From: Sesamum alatum
Taxonomy: Eukaryota; Streptophyta; Magnoliopsida; Lamiales; Pedaliaceae
Reading direction: 5' to 3'
Assembly (NCBI GenBank): GCA_034509735.1
Contig: JACGWO010000005.1
Span: 15,303,264-15,367,263, forward strand
DNA length: 64,000 nt
Shown here piece after piece: positions 10,449 to 22,040 of this stretch; the first letter of the stretch is position 1, and each line of letters starts with the position of its first letter. Below the pieces are notes generated by a model. It was not told the origin of the DNA. It saw only the letters and a program-made list of their open reading frames with translations, and made no database searches. Position numbers and translations under genes: made by a program.

Positions 10449-13400
10449 TAGGGTTTTAAAGGATTTTATTGCTGGTTAATTTTTCTTGCACTCGAAAAAG
10501 AAAATATGCTTTATTTTTCAATAATAAAATATTATAGTTAAACAAACTAAGATTGCTAGTAATATTATATTTTACTGAAAAATATAAACTCAAGATGTTA
10601 TAAATTATACGACTAAAAATAGCCATTGAATTAACAAAAAAAATATCAATTATATGTTTATGTGAATATTCAAGTAGAATGAATGTACATATATATTATT
10701 TTTATCCAAAAGTTTACATAATAATTTAATCATTTTGTTTTTATTTTTGTAAAATAGATTTTTATTAAAATTTTAAATTAAACTAATATGTACTATTTAT
10801 GAAAGTATTGTGAAAATATTTAAATACAACATGTGTCAAGAAATAGCAATCTATTTGAGGTTAATGGTATCATGGCCTTTACGATCGTTTTAACAATAAA
10901 AAGGCCTTATTATGCCAAATACTTTAACGACATATAAGATCTGAAAATATTTTATAAACTTTAACATCTTATTTTACTCAAAAATTTAAGGAGATTATTT
11001 TTAAAATAAGATCCAACATCTAATTACACAACTACGTTTTGAACTACATTACCCTAACACCCTCGAGGAATGTACTTGTAATCTATACTTTCATACTACT
11101 TATAAACAAAAGAGTTGATACACTCACACCATGATAGCTTTGTTATCATGTTGCACCAATTTTTTTAAAGTACCAATTATATCTCTACAACTCACATCGA
11201 TGCACCCAAATTTACCCTTCAATAAGGTTTCGTCTTCCGTGGAAAAAGAAACACACTTTCAAAACCCACTCTCCATCTTCTTCCCTCTCGTCTCATAACT
11301 TCTCACTTTTCAGTTCTTCCCATTTTTCTTGCAGAACTTTTGTCTTGCTGCAGGGCTTATATTTTTTCAAAGAATTCTTGGAAGCTCATAAATCTCAATT
11401 TCCCAGCTATGCCTTCAGTACAACCACTTGCTCCCAAATTTGATTCTTTTCAAAGTGTGCTTCGTGTGTTTGTTTTCGTAGAGGGAAAAGATGATGGAAA
11501 TCGAGGATCTCGACAGTGAGGTAGTTTTCTTTTTCTTGAAATTTAACTCCTAGATTTAGTATAAGAGAAGTGCTAATTTAATTTCTTTGAAAAGCTTTTA
11601 CAGAAAAGTAGAAGATACAAGGCTCATCAAGTTTTGAGAAAAACCGTGTGTTTTTTTTTTGGATTATCAAGAGGAAAACATTGAAGAATTTATGCTAGAA
11701 ACTTTTCACGAAAAAACTTGGATAAAGATGAATCTCAAAATTTTGAAGGTAGAGTTTCTTTCTTCCATAAAAGAGTCTATTCTCTTCATTGCACTCTTTA
11801 TTCTTCTATAAAGACAATATGTTACATTAGTTCATTAATAAATCTGACAAATTAGTAAATTGAATGCGTTTGAATCAACAATAAAAAGGACCCAGAATTT
11901 CATTAGGCAAGGTGCAAATTCCGCTCTCATTTTCGTCAGAAGACAAACTAATTTATCTTATGTATTCCGAATTGTTTTGAACATTCATGTTAAGTATTCC
12001 GATTAAGTGTTTGAAAAATTCCGCACCCCAATCTTTAATCATGGAACGCCCTCTATTTTGTGTCCTTAGACGTTCGTTCTTGATTTTAAAATTTATCAAC
12101 TTTAAAATTTTTCACCTATTTGTTCTTGATTTTTCCGTTGATTTGATTGCTTGGAAAGCATATATATTGAAGCATTTCTATGAGAATGTAACTCAACTAT
12201 TTATTGGACATAACTTCCCAAGGAGTTATAATTTCACAACATTAGACTACTCAAGCATAATTAGCCAACTTGAAATAGGAAAAAAAAAAAAAAAAAATCA
12301 CATGGCATCTGACTCGAGGCTTAATGTAACGGGATTCCTTTCCTATTTTATAATTGTTTTCTTGGAAGGACAAAACATTATGCCTCTAGATTGCATTTTT
12401 TATTTCACCTAACTTGGATATTTCGTCGAATATAAGAGGATCCATTGCATTCCCATGTTGTAGTTTCGGTTTTAGATTTTTAATAGCTGATTTGATATCA
12501 TACAATTTTGATGTCGATATTATTTAAAATAATTATAATTGGATCAGTATGACATGAAGTGGGTTGTGTAATTAGGTTTATGTTCATGAGTATAATGATC
12601 TATGCTTATATGAACTAGTAATAAATACGTGCATTCATATAATTTTATTAAAATAATATTATATCTTTGAAATTTAATAGTTAAATATAAAATATATTAA
12701 TTAATTCACTTACAAAAAAATAAAGTCTCAAGATGTTGATCAACTTGAGAAATTGTACTAAGAAAACTTAAACAATTTGAAACTATTAAATTTAGATAAC
12801 AATATAACATATATATATATATATTGTAATCTTCATTGGCCTTTCTCTTGTTTGAACTTGATCCTTGATAACGTCCTTTTTGCTTCCCTTATCGGATTAT
12901 GTTTCGTACTTTCTTTTTCAAATTGTTAAGAGTTTTTTCATCATCACTCGAGATTTATATCTCAAACTGTTCTTGTTTTTTGTTCTTGTGCAATCCCCTT
13001 TTTTTCTTCTAACTTTCTTAAGTCGAGATTTCACCTTTGTCATCTTCAACTGATGTATTGTCTTTCTTACAATAAGTTTTGATTTTGGTCCATCATCATG
13101 TATTATTTTAGCTAATGTCTTTATTTTATTCTGACTTTTTGGTAGATGTTGCTTCTTTTCAATTGCTCTGCTATGACGTTTAGTCTGCCATTGATCAATT
13201 CTACCTTTTTGTTGAGTGCAATGAGAAATCAAAACTCTGTAAAAGTTTGTACACTTAGTACTCTATAATATTTTGACTGATATTCTCCCTAAAATAATTA
13301 ATATATTATATTAAGATACACTGAAATTTACTTAGGTGTAGTATTTCTCTTAGAGGTCTTTGATGTAGTATTGTGAAAGTAGACTCATAAAACATAACTG

Positions 13401-13674
13401 ATGTTACTTCGTACAGTATATTCGTCCTTCAACAATTAGCTTTCTGAAATTCAAGTCAAACTTTGGACCTTCGAATTCATAAACAATATCAAAAAATGCC
13501 TTATGCTGTGAACTCTTCCTGGTTCAAATGTTAACAAGTACCAAAAAACATAAACATATTTGACCAGAAAAACCTCAATCTATGAACATCCCTTTTCCTC
13601 TTTATAGTCCCTCACCTGATCCTATTCCTCAATCAAATTTTCGAAGAAGGTGGTTCAAAAAATCAACTTGATTG
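10449..13674. other. AT-rich intergenic DNA, no recognised gene
   Basis: Open frames such as plus 11987-12412 (141 codons, containing a run of Lys codons from a poly-A tract) and minus 12918-13232 (104 codons, Lys/Arg-rich) have no recognisable domain, and their composition follows the base bias. I see no further SelO exons in this stretch. A 24-nt AT microsatellite lies near 12805-12824. Confidence 0.4.
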
Positions 13675-13691
13675 TTAACGTTTGAGGACTT

Positions 13692-15056
13692 CTGAATGCA
13701 TTGCCTCACTGCACAGAAATTCTTGGATACTACTACGTAAGACCGCAAGACCATCAGCAAACCTACTGTATGGGGTCTTCCCAGCACCCTTAAGCTGCAA
13801 TTCCCACCTCAGAGACCTTGAATTGAGAATCTCTCCAGGAGTGATTGCCCGACCATCTCTCAACTGCCTAGCCCACATTCCGGACTGATGTCCTCTATAG
13901 CACTGAGCATAAGGCATACTGTAAAAGTCAAGTTAGAAAGAGTAATTATAGGTGGATCAAAGAGTGACAAAACAACAAAAACGGGGAGAAACAAAAATAT
14001 GGGGGAATGACACTCATGCTCCAACTAAAGGTGAAGCCCGAGAATAACAATGAAAAATCAGGCCTTTGGAATTTGAAATATAAAAATAAATAAGGCAAGA
14101 CACATCAAGTCTATCAGAGAAGAACTATAATTCTTATGAAAGGAATAGAAATATAGCATAATAACAAAGGTGCAGATATTGATACAGGTAATGAAATAAC
14201 TCCTAGCTTTGGGGTCCAAATCAAGTACTCGGCAACTGAATCTGACCATGCCACAAGCTGAGGATTATCCACCTCAGCAGACGGGGATAAAATACTTGCA
14301 AATAATAATACAAGCACAGGGAATCACACAACTCTATCGATCAAGGAAGTAATGTTGAACTAATAATCAGGATACAGAACATAGAAGTCCATACTCAGAA
14401 CGCCCTAATAGAAAGATGTATATAGTATATGTGAAGATTTTTGAATAAACCCATAAAGGACTAAATTCAACAGATGGTTAATTACTCCCAGAGAATCACA
14501 ACATGAGTGCAATTTCTACCAATGACCAAGAATTAAAACTTCCTGCTCATACATATTATTCGAAAAAATAAAGTCATTAAATAATACTAACATGGCTAGG
14601 AAGTGAAACTATATTGCCAATTATCCAAACATATACATAAGAGCGAGAAAAAATCAAATGAAATGAAACCTCTACAGGAACTAAATCGGGTTCTAGGATA
14701 AATTAAATATTTGGCAATTCAATCAACCTCCACTTAACAACAAATATGCTAAACGTAAGAACACCCAATGAAACAAAATCCCAAATGGTGACTTTACTTC
14801 CAATAACTTGAAACATATTTATTCATAAAAGCATGAAATAATTTGGGGGGGGGGGGAATGTAGAAAATCAAACCTCTCGTGGAATTAAATCGGTCCTTGG
14901 ATCACCGAGCAAATCACGAACGAAGGAACAATCCCACTTAAGTTCTTCCAACTTCAACTTAACCTTGTTATTATCCAAGGATTAGTTCTTCAAGCCATTG
15001 GCAATAGAGTCGGCGGTGGCAGCAGTAGTGGTGGCCAGAGTAGAATCACCGTCCAT
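13692..15056 (-). pseudogene. SelO (protein adenylyltransferase) relic, four broken exons
   Basis: Four exon remains in the right order match the N-terminal third of plant SelO/YdiU, a pseudokinase-fold enzyme known to transfer AMP to proteins. Exon 1 (15056-14874) holds ELKWDCSFVRDLLGDPRTD and a good GT donor. Exon 2 (about 14300-14207) holds SPSAEVDNPQLVAWSDSVAE. Exon 3 (about 14071-14012) holds FQRPDFSLLFSG. Exon 4 (13918-13692, after an AG acceptor) holds [19 protein letters not shown]. Damage: an in-frame TAA at codon 25 (14984-14982), a frameshift before LDLDPK in exon 2, another before LVGA in exon 3, and Gly-to-Arg changes in the GGHQFG and GQLGDG motifs of exon 4. Nothing matching the remaining ~450 residues is seen. 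Introns are kept, so it comes from DNA duplication and not from a retrocopy. Confidence 0.85.
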
Positions 15057-18000
15057 TGACAATACGGTGGAGTGATTAGCGTCTGTGATCTAAGAGTTGA
15101 GAAAAATCAAAGTTGGAAGAGTTAGGCGGAGAGGGAGCGTGATTTTACGATGGAAAAGGTAAGGAAGAAAGGACCCAAGCAGTGAAACCTTAAATTTCAT
15201 CAGCCATGGGCAAGAATTTCAGTAACTATATAGGAATGAGTTCACAAGTAAACAAAGTGTTAAAGTGGAGATAGAAACTTTGGACAAACTGGCTCTAAAG
15301 CATTAAACGTGGGCTTAAAATTTAAGAAAGTGAGATGAGGATGTGACTGGTCCTACCAATCGCAATTCAAATAGAGTTCATAATTTCAGTGATACAGGAT
15401 GAATTAGGCTTCAAAGCAAACATGATTTCGAAAACTTATCTCCAAATATTTTATCTGTTATTTTACATCTTCATTATCGGCATTCTATAAGGCAAGCAGT
15501 GAGAGAACTGTTAATAATATCTATTCCATGCAAGAAAAATTTATAAATGAGAAATCGAAGCAAGAAAAGCCTATGCTCTTTTTAGATTTTTGTAGGCAAC
15601 TTCCTTTTTCTTTTCTATTGTTTTTACTAATCCTCATTGGACTGATTATGCTATCCCATACTTTGATTCATTCACACATATCCTTCAGTTATATACTTAT
15701 AATGAAACTTCAAATACAACAAATGAAGATAATAACATTTACTTACAACACCACAAGTTCAGCCGGAATATTGCAAAAAAAAGGAAAAAAAACTTTCACT
15801 TCTTGTTGACAGATAAGCTTTATTTGATGCATAATGTTTATAATAATTTCTTTTGCTTTGCTGGAAATAACTAAACTTATCATGCCATTTCAATTTAATG
15901 AATTTTCCAAATACAGTACTAGGAGCACTACCATATGACATTTCATCTTGATATGCATCATTCCCCACCTAAAGAGATATAGGTAAGCAAGAAATAAGTA
16001 ATGCTCATAAAAAGCACTTTAGTTTCTCAAGAAGTAGTAGGTATACCTATGGTAAATCAGATATGAAATCCCCCAAAATAGTTGTATGCAGTTCACACGG
16101 TTCATTCCCATGTCCAAATATAATTTCCTACACTGGAGTTGAGAATATGTTCAGATAAATAACTAAATGAATAAGATGAGTAGATTAAATGAAATTCCCA
16201 TCTTAAATTCATTTACAACGATCCATTTGTTCAGAACTCTATGTGCAGGCAGGGAAAATTGAGGCAAACTCTAATACATCAAACAAGTTATTATTGATGT
16301 CAAAACATTTACACTTACGTAAGCAATCAGGACTCAACAAACATAACTCCATCGGTCTACTCACCCAAAAGGAAAAAGCGCATTCGACATTGTGGCACTC
16401 CATATGCACCTACAGGCATGATGCCTAATCATGCTTAGTTAGTCACTGAAATCATAGATACTGAAATCTTGCGTCCAAACTATGAATGGGTTAGTGCTTG
16501 TTCTGTTGGATCCTTTCTCCCCTTCTTACTTCATTTTGCAACCGTAGATAACTTGGGATGAACCTGAAAGTCTTCACTATGTGAATAAAGTGAATTGTTG
16601 GCAAGTTGAATACTCCAGCCACTCCGGTCCTTGATCCCGATAGCCCTCTCTCTAACTTTAGAGTAATGCAAAATCCAGAGACGATACTAGAGAAAGAGAT
16701 TTTCACTTTCCTCAATTAACTCGTCCAATGCCAGGACATCTGAACTCGGTTGCACTCAATTATGCTCCTTTGCCTCCCAATTGAAGCAATAGATAGCTTT
16801 GCTTGTGTGTGGGAGCATGAAATCAATAGATTTGGGAATGACAGAGAAGATAGAGTATGAAGCTGAAAGATGAAAAGCCACGCTCCTAACAACCTTTGGT
16901 TTTTTGTGGTATTATTAATTATTAATATTTATTTGCATAATTAACTAATTGATTAATCCTATACAAAATAATAGATTAAGGGTAATTTAAAAAAAAATCG
17001 AAAAAATAAAGAAACCAAATGTCTATTCATGCTTCTATATAGATATAGATATAGATATAGATGTAGATAATTTTTTTTGACAGTTTAGGTTTTTAGTTTT
17101 TTTTTTTTTTTGCTGTTATATTTGAGTTGGGTTTCAGTTAGAAATTGATTCTTTTTGTTTGTTGTTATGATCATATTAATTTTATTTTTAATGAGTTTTT
17201 CTTCATTGTTTTTGTAATCTGATCATGCCTGCTATTATCTGCATTAACATGTGCCCTCTATCGTTTCAATCATCAGTTTTGCACTTGAAAGCATTTAAGG
17301 GACCACATCAACAACATGCCTCATTTTTATTCCGTATTTGAAGCAAGAATTTCATTTATTATCTTGAGGGACTATGTAAGGAGTTACATTCAGTTTCATT
17401 TAAAACTTTCTTCCAACCTCATTCGATTATCTATTTGTTAATTATTCAAGTTAAATATGTCAAATATTCTTATGTGCTATTTTTCAAATAATTACATACA
17501 TAAGTTTTATGTAGATTTAGTTTGCACCATCGAAATTGTAAAGAATATCTGCCATATCTGTCTGATTGTGAGTAATTAAAGAACAAGAATGAAAATATGG
17601 GGTCCTTCATCCTTGAATCATTAGGAGTGGAAACAGACTCCTGTTGCCCCTCCCCGTCATTATAGATAAAAATAAAAATGAAAAGTTTTAAATTTAGAAA
17701 TTTCTTTGTATTATTCCGGGTTTGAATTTTAGTAGCAAAAATTGCATGTTTGCTCTATTCACCACTTTCTCATGGTTCCAATCTATGCTACTATTTAAAA
17801 AATCAAACATTGCTCTAAGTAATAAAGAATGTGGATGGTTTGAATAAGCTACCAACTTTAAGAATCACCGCCCTTACTTGACTATTCTTCTTTGAATTTT
17901 GCGTTTAAAGAAAAAAGAAGACTTTATGTATATTATGCATTTATTGTCAAGTTTAATATTTGATGCATTTGTTTCTAATTTTGATGACTTAATTTCTTTG

Positions 18001-18147
18001 CTTTCACTCAGGTGTAAGAGAATTTGCTTTTGAGTATATGGAGATGACAACGGTCTCACAATTTTAACTTTTATTTTTCAATCATATTATTTCTGCTTAT
18101 TTGAGCTTATTCTTTTTTTACTTCTCTGGCCTATTGCTGTTTTGGAG
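15057..18147. other. Intergenic DNA, no recognised gene
   Basis: Several short open frames occur on both strands. One minus-strand piece (about 15968-15890) follows an AG acceptor-like site and starts VGNDAYQDEMSYGS, which looks exon-like, but I do not recognise the family and cannot extend it. A GATATA microsatellite lies at about 17036-17065 and T runs lie near 17099-17112. Nothing else is supported. Confidence 0.35.
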
Positions 18148-18195
18148 GCTTTGAGTGACGCAGTTAAGAAAAATCGTTGGGAATCTGATCTTAAG
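18148..18195 (+). other. Possible orphan exon, unidentified
   Basis: A 48-bp open stretch between an AG acceptor-like site (pyrimidine-rich upstream) and a GTATCT donor-like site translates as ALSDAVKKNRWESDLK. A second exon-like piece upstream (about 18014-18054, after CACTCAG) reads GVREFAFEYMEMTT. Their composition is coding-like in an otherwise AT-rich region, but I do not recognise a family. If real, element E2 at 18286 sits in the next intron of this gene. Confidence 0.2.
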
Positions 18196-18285
18196 GTATC
18201 TTGCTCATTTTTTTGCTAATTTTTGCATGAATTTTCTTATTGGTTTGTGTTTGATGGGACTTTTAATTATGTTTAAAGACATACA

Positions 18286-19201
18286 TGTTAGAATAGGTGA
18301 TCAGAAAGCCAATTGGATTGACGCTCTTGGGTACTATTTAGCAATTTTTATTAGAGTAATATTGACCTGATGAATATAGTAAGTATTCATCCATGGCACT
18401 ATGTGTTTGTTGTGCTTACTGATTATGTTAAACGGCGTTTTAATGTCACAACAAATGCCAACAGACCAATTGGATAACCCATGTAGTTGGGCTGCGCATT
18501 GGATGACAACTATGAAATCAACTTCTGAGGGTTTGTTTGAAATGTTCCAAGACGAGGACCTTGAGACAGGGCATCGAGGGTCCTATAGAGACTTGCACTA
18601 AGGATTGTATTCATTGGATGAGTGCCGTGTTTCATTAGTGATAGACGTTGGACGTCTATGCAACATTAGTTGGTTAGTTGACAAGGGTGTCAGTTATCTG
18701 AACTGACTCGCGGGAATCGTCATATGGAAGACTTGGAGGCTTGATCGGTATGACTGGAATTCTCGGTTCCGATAGTACGAGATTAGTCCCTAGACTTGAG
18801 AAATCATGGCAATCACATGCATATGATGGTTTTATCTAAGATTTGGCAAAGATGTCCGTACCTGGAATATGTTCATCATAAGCCTTATCCAGTACAGTTG
18901 GAATATGTACTGAGGACGGTAGATTCCAAGATAGGATCTGTCACCTGTCAGTATATGACAGTCGAGTCTCCTATGCGCTCTGAGACAATTTAAGCTCTAT
19001 AAGTCTGTATCCACAACGATTGGTCGAGTAGGGAATGGTTTCCTATGTCGATCAATAGAGCAAACGTGTCTCGAGTTATTAAGCATAGTTGTCTATTCTA
19101 GGATGAGCGCCCAATTCCATGCTCTAGACTTAGACCGGGAGACAGATGATGGAAGGGCCGTACTCGTATGGAACGCCGGAGCCTAAATGTTCACGCTAAC
19201 A
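18286..19201 (+). mobile_element. E2 5' LTR, left part
   Basis: It starts TGTTAGAATAGGTGATCAG, the family LTR start, and runs through the region equivalent to U3 of the other copies. It ends at TAACA, which is the target duplicated by E1. The continuation is at 29604-30912. Confidence 0.9.
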
Positions 19202-20493
19202 TGTTAGAATAGGTGACCATGTAAGCCAATTTTGGCGGGTATATGTAACCTATGTCTAGACAATTATAGGTGTTTTGATAAATCATTAATGAATAAAGAA
19301 GTGAATTTTCATTTGGCATTACTTTGTTTGTGTTCACTTGCACCTATTTTTCCATATCTGCTCACTACGCAAACAGAGCCCACGGACTGAGATTCGATTT
19401 CGGGGACTGGGACTACGCTTGGAGGTAGGTCCATGAAATCAGTCTTCCCGAATCAGTCCGGAAATCTCCAAGTCAAGGAATCCCGAAAATGGGTACCGGG
19501 ATTCCATTTGAGACTTGCACTAAGCATCTGCTGTCGTGTTTCATCGACGGGTGACGAGGATCGTCTAAGCAGTGTTAGTGGGTTAGCCTGCTAGGACGCA
19601 GCTGACTGAGGTGACTCGTGGGAACCGTCTTACGGAGGACCTTGAGTATGGTCTGCAAGGTATGACGAGTATTCCGGGTTCCAACGGTACAGGTCAAGTC
19701 CTTTGACTTGAGGAATTACTGAGTTTACCTGTACATCAGAACTGTATCTTAGATATGGTGAGAGATTGCCAGAATTCTCTTTTGGTAGTCATAAGCCATG
19801 TCTAGTGCAGTTCTGGTGTACAAAGTGACAGTAGTTTCCAAGAAAGGATCTGTCTCCTGTCAATAGGTTTTGACAGTTGAGTCTCATGTATGCTCTAGGT
19901 CTTGTCCCTAAAACTGTGGCCACAGTGACTGAACAGAAGGGAAGGTTTCCCTTGCGGCGTTTAGTGAGGACAGACCGACACTTAGGTCCAAGATGGGTGC
20001 CTGCGTTATCCGTGCCCTAGACACTAAGTGATGAGACCGAAGACAGAAGGACAAGCGTACTGTTAGAGCCTAAATGTTCATCCCTGAATATTTCACCTAG
20101 TCTCTAGTGCCATGGACCGTTGCTAGACGGCCACCCATGGTAACGGACGGATTCTAGGAATCCGACCAAGTCTAGCTGAATGGTGAACCTAAAGAGTCAC
20201 ACACTATCCACACACAATTAAATATTTAATTTGGAATTAAATATTGGAGTGAAGGAATGATTAAATTAGATTTAATCGGGACCTTTATTTTTCTTGGAGA
20301 AATAATTCTTTCTATTTGATAGAAGGAATTAAATTGATAAATTGGATTTATCAAAGGGATTTATTTAATGGGCTTAAATAATATTTATATTTATTTTAGC
20401 CTCTTGGAAATATTTAAATAGGTTTTAAATATTTCCATTAAATTAAATTAAATCAACGGTTGAGATCAATGGGAGAGATGGATGGCTAGGATC

Positions 20494-20552
20494 GTTTTGA
20501 CTAGGTCAAAACATTAGTTTGACTAGGACTTTGACTAGGTCAAAATCCTAAT
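20494..20552 (+). promoter_or_regulatory. W-box cluster in E1 U3
   Basis: Five TTGAC[T/C] cores lie in about 50 bp: TTGACT at 20497, 20519 and 20531 and GGTCAA (reverse TTGACC) at 20504 and 20538. They form two palindromes of the type TTTTGACTAGGTCAAAA. W boxes are the known targets of WRKY factors, so stress-induced transcription is a reasonable inference. The cluster lies 60-110 bp upstream of the TATA box and recurs in the other LTRs. Confidence 0.7.
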
Positions 20553-20603
20553 CAAATTAGAGTTTCTTAAAAGAGGAGTTTAAAGAGGATTAAACTCCTC
20601 TTC

Positions 20604-20610
20604 TATATAA
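20604..20610 (+). promoter_or_regulatory. TATA box of E1 5' LTR
   Basis: TATATAA sits in the context CTTCTATATAAACCCC, the plant TATA consensus. Transcription would start about 30 bp downstream (near 20640). The same box lies at 35926-35932 in E3 and 45760-45766 in E4, and as TATAAAT at 58357-58363 in E5. Confidence 0.8.
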
Positions 20611-21201
20611 ACCCCTAGCATCCTACAATTTACATGATGATGAAAACTCCAACACACACACACAACACACACACACGGTTTCTCTCTCTCTCCCATCTCT
20701 CTCGTCCGCCCCTCTCTCTCTCTCTCTCAAGAAAATAGTTTTCTTGATTCTTTTGTTCTTGGAACATTAGAATCTTGATGAATCAATACCATTAATTGAT
20801 AATGTTTTATTGATTCATCCACTCCAAAATTATACACTTGTTCGTTGCTAGCACGACGTGCAAGATACGTGGGTGGATCGTGTGTCACGAATTAGAGGGT
20901 CTCAAAGACGGGATCTTGGTGCAAAACGGGGAACAACGCGTGTAGCCGTTGAAGACGAAAACGACAACGGGTAGGTCTCGTTTTAAATTTTCGTCCCTCT
21001 TTAATTTTCAACCCTATGGCCTCCATGATTTATTTTATGTTATACGTTCATGAGATACACCGAATGCCCGGGAAAATTTCAAAGCACACCCTTTGAAACG
21101 TGTTTTTAATTTAAAGGCATGTTTAAATTCCGTTTTAATTTTTAATTATACCGCGCTTCCGCATTCGCGCTTTTCCCGGGACGATCCACATAATCTTTCA
21201 G

Positions 21202-21213
21202 TGGTATCAGAGC
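21202..21213 (+). promoter_or_regulatory. Primer binding site (initiator tRNA-Met), E1
   Basis: TGGTATCAGAGC starts one base after the LTR end. This is the standard plant copia PBS complementary to the 3' end of initiator tRNA-Met, used to prime minus-strand DNA synthesis. The same site is at 30914 (E2), 36523 (E3), 46357 (E4, with an A in TATCAAAGC) and 60920 (E5). Confidence 0.95.
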
Positions 21214-21410
21214 CCGGTTCGGTGTATAGGCCTAGGGTTTATGTGCGTTTTAAGCATGAAACGTGAAATAGCATGTTGTTATTAAATCTTGAATTTCTTG
21301 ATTCTTGAAGCATGTTATTTTATTGCTTTTAATTCGTGTGAATTGCTGAATATTGGTATTTTCTGTTTTTCTTGGGAATCGGGATGGGAATTAATCTGAA
21401 AAACGAGAAA

Positions 21411-22020
21411 ACGTCACAGCCGGCCAGCCGGGAAGGCTGGCCGCGCGCAGCCGAGCGCTGCCGGCAGGGCAGACGCGCGCAGGCATGGGAAGCCTGCGCG
21501 CGCGCGCGCTGCCGGCCGCGCAGGGGCAGCGCGCAGCCGGGTTGGCTGCGCGCGGGCGTGCGCGCATGGAAACGCCTCCAGGCGCGCGCGCGGGCAGACA
21601 GAGGTGTCTGCGCGCGCGCGCGCAAGGCTGGCGGGCGGAGGAGCCCGCGCGCGGACGGGCACCAGGCGCGCCGCCAGGCGCGCGCGCACGCAGACGGAGG
21701 CGTCTGCGCGCGCGCGCCCGGCAGGCACGCCCAGTGCGCGTCTGCGCGCGCGCTCTGCGCACGACGCAGGGACGCGGCCGGTGGCCAGCAGGCCAGCGCG
21801 CGCGCACAGGCAAAGGAGCCTGCGCGCGCGTCGGCCTGCCGATGCGCCAGGCCGCGCAGACTGATGCCGGCCAGGCGCGCGCGCACACAGGCAGGGGCCT
21901 GCGCGCGCGCGCCCGGCAAGGCGGTGCCTGCGCGCGCGCGCAGAGGCGGCAGGCAGGGCCTGCTGCCCTGCGCGCCCGGCGGCCGACTGCTGCAGGCGGC
22001 GGCGGCCGGTGGCTCCTTGG
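21411..22020 (+). repeat. GC-hairpin array in E1 leader
   Basis: About 600 bp made almost only of G and C, between the PBS and gag, in an otherwise AT-rich element. It is built from consecutive inverted repeats with CG-alternating stems. Examples are a 9-bp stem CGGCCAGCC/GGCTGGCCG (21421-21443), a 10-bp stem GCGCGCAGGC/GCCTGCGCGC (21475-21501), and a stem of about 19 bp around CGCAGACG/CGTCTGCG (21677-21718). The spacing is about 60-100 bp per hairpin. All six frames lack stops because of composition. Matching blocks are at 36735-37275 (E3) and 46568-47080 (E4). Confidence 0.9.
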
Positions 22021-22040
22021 CTAGGGTTTTGAAACCCTAG
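22021..22040 (+). repeat. Telobox palindrome closing the GC block, E1
   Basis: CTAGGGTTTTGAAACCCTAG is a perfect 9-bp inverted repeat around TG, containing the telobox AAACCCTA in both directions. It marks the sharp switch from the GC block back to AT-rich DNA. Near-identical versions close the block in E3 (37276-37297, one arm with AAGGG) and E4 (47080-47101). Confidence 0.8.

Larger units (their letters stand above)
19202..21200 (+). repeat. E1 5' LTR
   Basis: It starts TGTTAGAATAGG and ends ATCTTTCA directly before the PBS. It contains the promoter: a W-box cluster (20497-20543) and TATATAA (20604-20610). Downstream is a CA/CT-rich tract (about 20653-20730), expected to lie in the transcribed R/U5 part. 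A GGTAGGT word at about 20970 looks like a splice donor. The matching 3' LTR is 27608-29603. Confidence 0.95.

Noticed and set aside
11987..12412. 141-codon plus-strand frame
   Set aside because: No recognisable domain; it contains a poly-A derived Lys run and Phe/Leu bias expected from T-rich DNA.
12918..13232. 104-codon Lys/Arg-rich minus-strand frame and the overlapping hydrophobic plus-strand frame 12865-13053
   Set aside because: They are antisense to each other, have no known domain, and their composition follows local base bias.
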